From assembly GCA_020639135.1 (NCBI GenBank), contig JACKHE010000001.1, positions 62,001 to 126,000 on the forward strand: a stretch of 64,000 bases of DNA, written 5' to 3'. The first letter of the stretch is position 1. Each line of letters opens with the position of its first letter. This DNA comes from Phycisphaeraceae bacterium (lineage in GTDB: Bacteria > Planctomycetota > Phycisphaerae > Phycisphaerales > UBA1924). Positions 61,082 through 64,000 of this stretch are shown here, piece by piece. Under the pieces are notes generated by a model. The model searched no databases. It saw only the letters and a list, made by a program, of their open reading frames with translations, and was not told where the DNA came from. Position numbers and translations under genes: made by a program.

Positions 61082-63946
61082 ATGAACAGAACCCACCGAA
61101 TGATCGCGCTCGCCGGCGCGCTGGCCCTGTCCGCAGGGCAGGCGATGGCGCAGCACTCCCCGCCGAGCCCGGAGGACATCGCCAGGATGATGCCCGGCGG
61201 CGGCGCCAAACCCGGCGGCGACGAGAAGCCCGACTTCCCCCCCTTCGACGAGGTCGTCAAGGACTACGACAAGGTGGTCTCCACCGCCGACGGCTCCAGC
61301 CTGTACACGCTGTACAAGCGCGACAAGGACGGGTCCGTGCTCGCGGAGCTGCCGCGGACCTTCGAGAAGCAGAACCTCTATGTCGCCACGGCGATCTCCG
61401 GCGGCATCCCCGCCGCGGGCATCCAGTTCGGCGAGGAGTTCCTCCGCTGGAAGCGCTACGACAAGACGCTGGCGCTGATCGAGCCCAACCTCGAGACGCG
61501 CTCGACCGGCGACGCCGAGAGCAGGGCCTCGCGCGACAACCAGTACACCGACACCGTCGTCGCGGAAGTGCCGATCAAGTGCATGGGCCCCGGCGGCGGC
61601 CCGGTTATCGACATCACGGACCTGCTCGTCGGGCAGTCGAAGGTCTTCTTCGGGAACAACACCAGGGGCGCCAACACCAGGCTCCTGGAGGTCACCAAGT
61701 GCAAGGCGTTCCCCGAGAACCTCGTGCTGTCGTACACATTCCCGGCAGCGTCGGGGCAGTTCATGGAGATCTCGTACTCCTGGAGCGTGCTCCCCGAGAA
61801 CACCGGCTACTCACCGCGTGAGTCGGACTACCGCGTCGGGTTCTTCACCACGGCCTTCACCGACCTCAAGAAGGTGGGCGAGGACACCACCAAGACGCGC
61901 TACGCCAACCGGTGGAACCTCCAGAAGGCGGCGCCCGAGCTGAAGATGAGCCCCCCGAAGCAGCCCATCGTGTTCTACATCGAGCACACCACCCCGGTGA
62001 AGTACCGCCGGTACGTCCGCGAGGCGGCGCTGGAGTGGAACAAGGCGTTCGAGAAGGTTGGTCTGGTCAACGCCGTCGAGGTGTACCAGCAGGACGCCGA
62101 GAGCGGCGCCCACATGGACAAGGACCCCGAGGACGTCCGCTACAACTTCCTCCGCTGGCAGACCAACAACCTCGGCTTCGCGATCGGCCCGTCGCGCGTC
62201 GATCCGCGCACCGGCCAGATCCTCGACGCCGACGTGCTCATGAACGACGGCTGGCTCCGCTTCGCGATCTCGCAGTACCAGAACGTGCTGCCGCAGACCG
62301 CGATGGAGACCTTCGGGCCCGAGACCCTGGCGTGGATCGATGACCACCCGAACTGGGACCCGCGCATCCGGCTGGCCTCGCCCAACGACCGCGACGACGT
62401 CATGAACCAGCTCCGTCTCCAGCGCGCCAGCAGGGGCATCAACAGCTACAGCGGCCACGAGCTCGGGGCCGCCGACGCCACGCTCATGGGCGACCAGCCC
62501 ATCGACGGGCTCGTCGGCGCCGCCAGCCAGAAGAACGGCTTCTGCATGCAGCCCCTGGAGCGCGGGATGGACCTGGCGATGGTCCGCCTGAACATGCTCG
62601 ATCTCAGCGCCATGGACAACTCGGACACGGACGACTTCGACGGCGTCCCCGAGGAGTTCGTCGGCGCGATCGTCAAGGACGTGCTGATGCACGAGGTCGG
62701 GCACGTCCTGGGCCTTCGGCACAACTTCAAGGCCTCCACGGCGTACACGATCGAGCAGATCAACTCCCCCGAGTGGGCGGGCAGGGCGATCACCGGCTCG
62801 GTCATGGACTACAACGCCATGAACTACCACTTCGACCTGGGCAAGGACCAGGGCCCCTACGTCATGCCCACCATCGGCCCCTACGACTACTGGGCCATCG
62901 AGTACGGCTACACCTTCGACAAGGACCTCAAGCCGATCCTCGACCGGGTGAGCGAGCCCGAGCTCGCCTACGCGACCGATGAGGACACGTTCGGCCCCGA
63001 CCCGACGGCGCGCCGTCGGGACATGGGCAGCAACGTCATCGACTTCGTGGAGGAGGAGATGCGCATGATCCACGATCTGCGCACCAAGATCCTCGAGCGT
63101 TCGGTCGATGACGGCGACAGCTGGACGAAGGCCCGCCAGGCCTACCAGATCCTGCTGGGCCAGCACCTGCGCGACGTCTCGACGGCGGCGAACTGGCTGG
63201 GCGGGACCTATATCAACCGCGACCGCAAGGGCGACACCGGCGACCGGGATCCGGTCATCCCGGTCGAGCCCGCGCTGCAGCGCCGGGCGCTGGCGTTCGT
63301 CATCACCAACAGCTTCAACGACGACGCGTACGGGCTCACCCCCGAGCTGCTGTCGAAGATGACCGTGGACAAGTGGTGGGACGAGGGGTTCCAGGCGATC
63401 TTCGCCGACCCGGCGTGGGACGTGCACGACAGCATCCTGGGCATCCAGGCGTCCGTGCTCACCCAGCTCCTCAACCCGACGACGCTCCGCCACGTGTATG
63501 ACAACGAGTTCCGATCGACCGAAGCGGACGCCCTGACGCTCCCGGAGGTCCTCGACGCCGTCGCCGACGCCGCCTTCACCGAGCTGGACAACCCCGTCCG
63601 CGACCGGTTCACGGCGCGGGAGCCGATGATCTCGTCGCTGCGGCAGAACCTCCAGCGCGAGACAATCGAGCGGCTGATCGACCTGACCATGCCCGGCTCG
63701 TTCAGCGGCGCCGCCAGCAAGCCCATCGCGACGCTCTCGGCGCAGAAGCTGCGGCAGCTCCAGGGCCGGATCGACGCGACCCTCAAGAAGGCCGACTCCA
63801 AGATCGACCCCTACACCGTCGCGCACCTGACCGACGCCACGCTGCGCATCGGCAAGGCGCTCGACGCCAACTACATCTACAACGCCAACGAGATCGGCGG
63901 CGGCGGCCCCGTGACGATCATCATGGGCGACACCGCCCGCGATTGA
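61082..63946 (+). CDS. Secreted zinc metalloprotease (HExxHxxGxxH, DUF5117-like)
   Basis: 954 aa from the ATG at 61082 (GGAG upstream), with a signal peptide ending about AMAQ (residue 24). The zinc site is HEVGHVLGLRH (H537, H541, H547) and SVMDYNAMNY is a Met-turn candidate, so it is a metzincin-like peptidase. The N-terminal half (about 50-480) holds beta-rich DUF5117-like blocks including FYIEHTTPVKYRRYVREAALEWNKAFE and DADVLMNDGW. The C-terminal third is helical (residues ~650-950). Large exported proteins of this family occur in Bacteroidetes and planctomycetes; substrate unknown. The upstream gap contains a palindrome GTGTATACAC at 60985-60994. Confidence 0.87.
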   Translation: MNRTHRMIALAGALALSAGQAMAQHSPPSPEDIARMMPGGGAKPGGDEKPDFPPFDEVVKDYDKVVSTADGSSLYTLYKRDKDGSVLAELPRTFEKQNLYVATAISGGIPAAGIQFGEEFLRWKRYDKTLALIEPNLETRSTGDAESRASRDNQYTDTVVAEVPIKCMGPGGGPVIDITDLLVGQSKVFFGNNTRGANTRLLEVTKCKAFPENLVLSYTFPAASGQFMEISYSWSVLPENTGYSPRESDYRVGFFTTAFTDLKKVGEDTTKTRYANRWNLQKAAPELKMSPPKQPIVFYIEHTTPVKYRRYVREAALEWNKAFEKVGLVNAVEVYQQDAESGAHMDKDPEDVRYNFLRWQTNNLGFAIGPSRVDPRTGQILDADVLMNDGWLRFAISQYQNVLPQTAMETFGPETLAWIDDHPNWDPRIRLASPNDRDDVMNQLRLQRASRGINSYSGHELGAADATLMGDQPIDGLVGAASQKNGFCMQPLERGMDLAMVRLNMLDLSAMDNSDTDDFDGVPEEFVGAIVKDVLMHEVGHVLGLRHNFKASTAYTIEQINSPEWAGRAITGSVMDYNAMNYHFDLGKDQGPYVMPTIGPYDYWAIEYGYTFDKDLKPILDRVSEPELAYATDEDTFGPDPTARRRDMGSNVIDFVEEEMRMIHDLRTKILERSVDDGDSWTKARQAYQILLGQHLRDVSTAANWLGGTYINRDRKGDTGDRDPVIPVEPALQRRALAFVITNSFNDDAYGLTPELLSKMTVDKWWDEGFQAIFADPAWDVHDSILGIQASVLTQLLNPTTLRHVYDNEFRSTEADALTLPEVLDAVADAAFTELDNPVRDRFTAREPMISSLRQNLQRETIERLIDLTMPGSFSGAASKPIATLSAQKLRQLQGRIDATLKKADSKIDPYTVAHLTDATLRIGKALDANYIYNANEIGGGGPVTIIMGDTARD

Positions 63947-64000
63947 TCCCGCCGGGGCCCGAGGGCCTCGATCACGAACAGTTCACGGGCCGGTCCTCTC

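Noticed and set aside
1..64000. CRISPR array, insertion sequence or prophage
   Set aside because: No regularly spaced repeats, transposase motifs or phage structural genes were seen on either strand.

Overview
The window is a GC-rich bacterial chromosome segment with dense genes, many GTG/TTG starts and many 1-11 nt gene overlaps. A planctomycete of the Phycisphaerae type fits best. The pointers are an ECF-like sigma factor next to a membrane serine/threonine kinase, a secreted SGNH protein ending in two Asp-rich dockerin-like repeats, large secreted proteins of unknown function, and long membrane-anchored coiled-coil proteins. This assignment is an inference; no rRNA or marker tree is available.

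Left part (1-25.4 kb) is mostly housekeeping and envelope genes. It holds a membrane-anchored coiled-coil/BRCT-like protein, an LpxL-type acyltransferase, a secreted M14 peptidase, a large secreted protein of unknown function, a HAD phosphatase with truD, a DUF151 nuclease and an RND adaptor. It also holds a three-gene minus-strand operon (alpha/beta hydrolase, GH3-type acyl-adenylating enzyme, and a hydrolase/DedA-like/ATP-grasp triple fusion), an HDOD-GGDEF regulator, recO, a coiled-coil protein, and the sigma factor plus kinase.

Sulfur part (25.4-29.1 kb): APS kinase (cysC), a HAL2-type PAP phosphatase and an SLC13-type anion transporter, all on the plus strand. Sulfate adenylyltransferase (sat) lies 26 kb away, inside the polysaccharide locus, and no PAPS reductase is present in the window.

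Polysaccharide part (29.4-60.9 kb): three PAPS-type sulfotransferases, a Wzx-like flippase, a Wzy/WaaL-like polymerase, four soluble glycosyltransferases and one membrane GT-C enzyme, and three left-handed beta-helix acetyltransferases. Nucleotide-sugar genes include a UDP-glucuronate 4-epimerase-like gene, UDP-glucose dehydrogenase, UDP-glucuronate decarboxylase, GDP-mannose dehydratase and a GDP-fucose synthase-like gene. There are also two methyltransferases, a UbiA-type phosphoribosyltransferase, an SGNH protein, a beta-propeller protein and a protein that closely matches the animal/venom hyaluronidase family GH56. Read together, these genes suggest a Wzx/Wzy-type polysaccharide built from uronic acid, xylose and fucose, O-acetylated and sulfated from PAPS made by Sat and CysC, with PAP removed by the HAL2-type phosphatase. 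The GH56 homologue could cut this or a related polymer.

Right end: a large secreted HExxHxxGxxH zinc protease. A low-GC gene at 56.9-57.7 kb looks acquired. No tRNA, rRNA, CRISPR array or insertion sequence was seen. Several hairpin terminators and one candidate structured RNA (29149-29336) are described.
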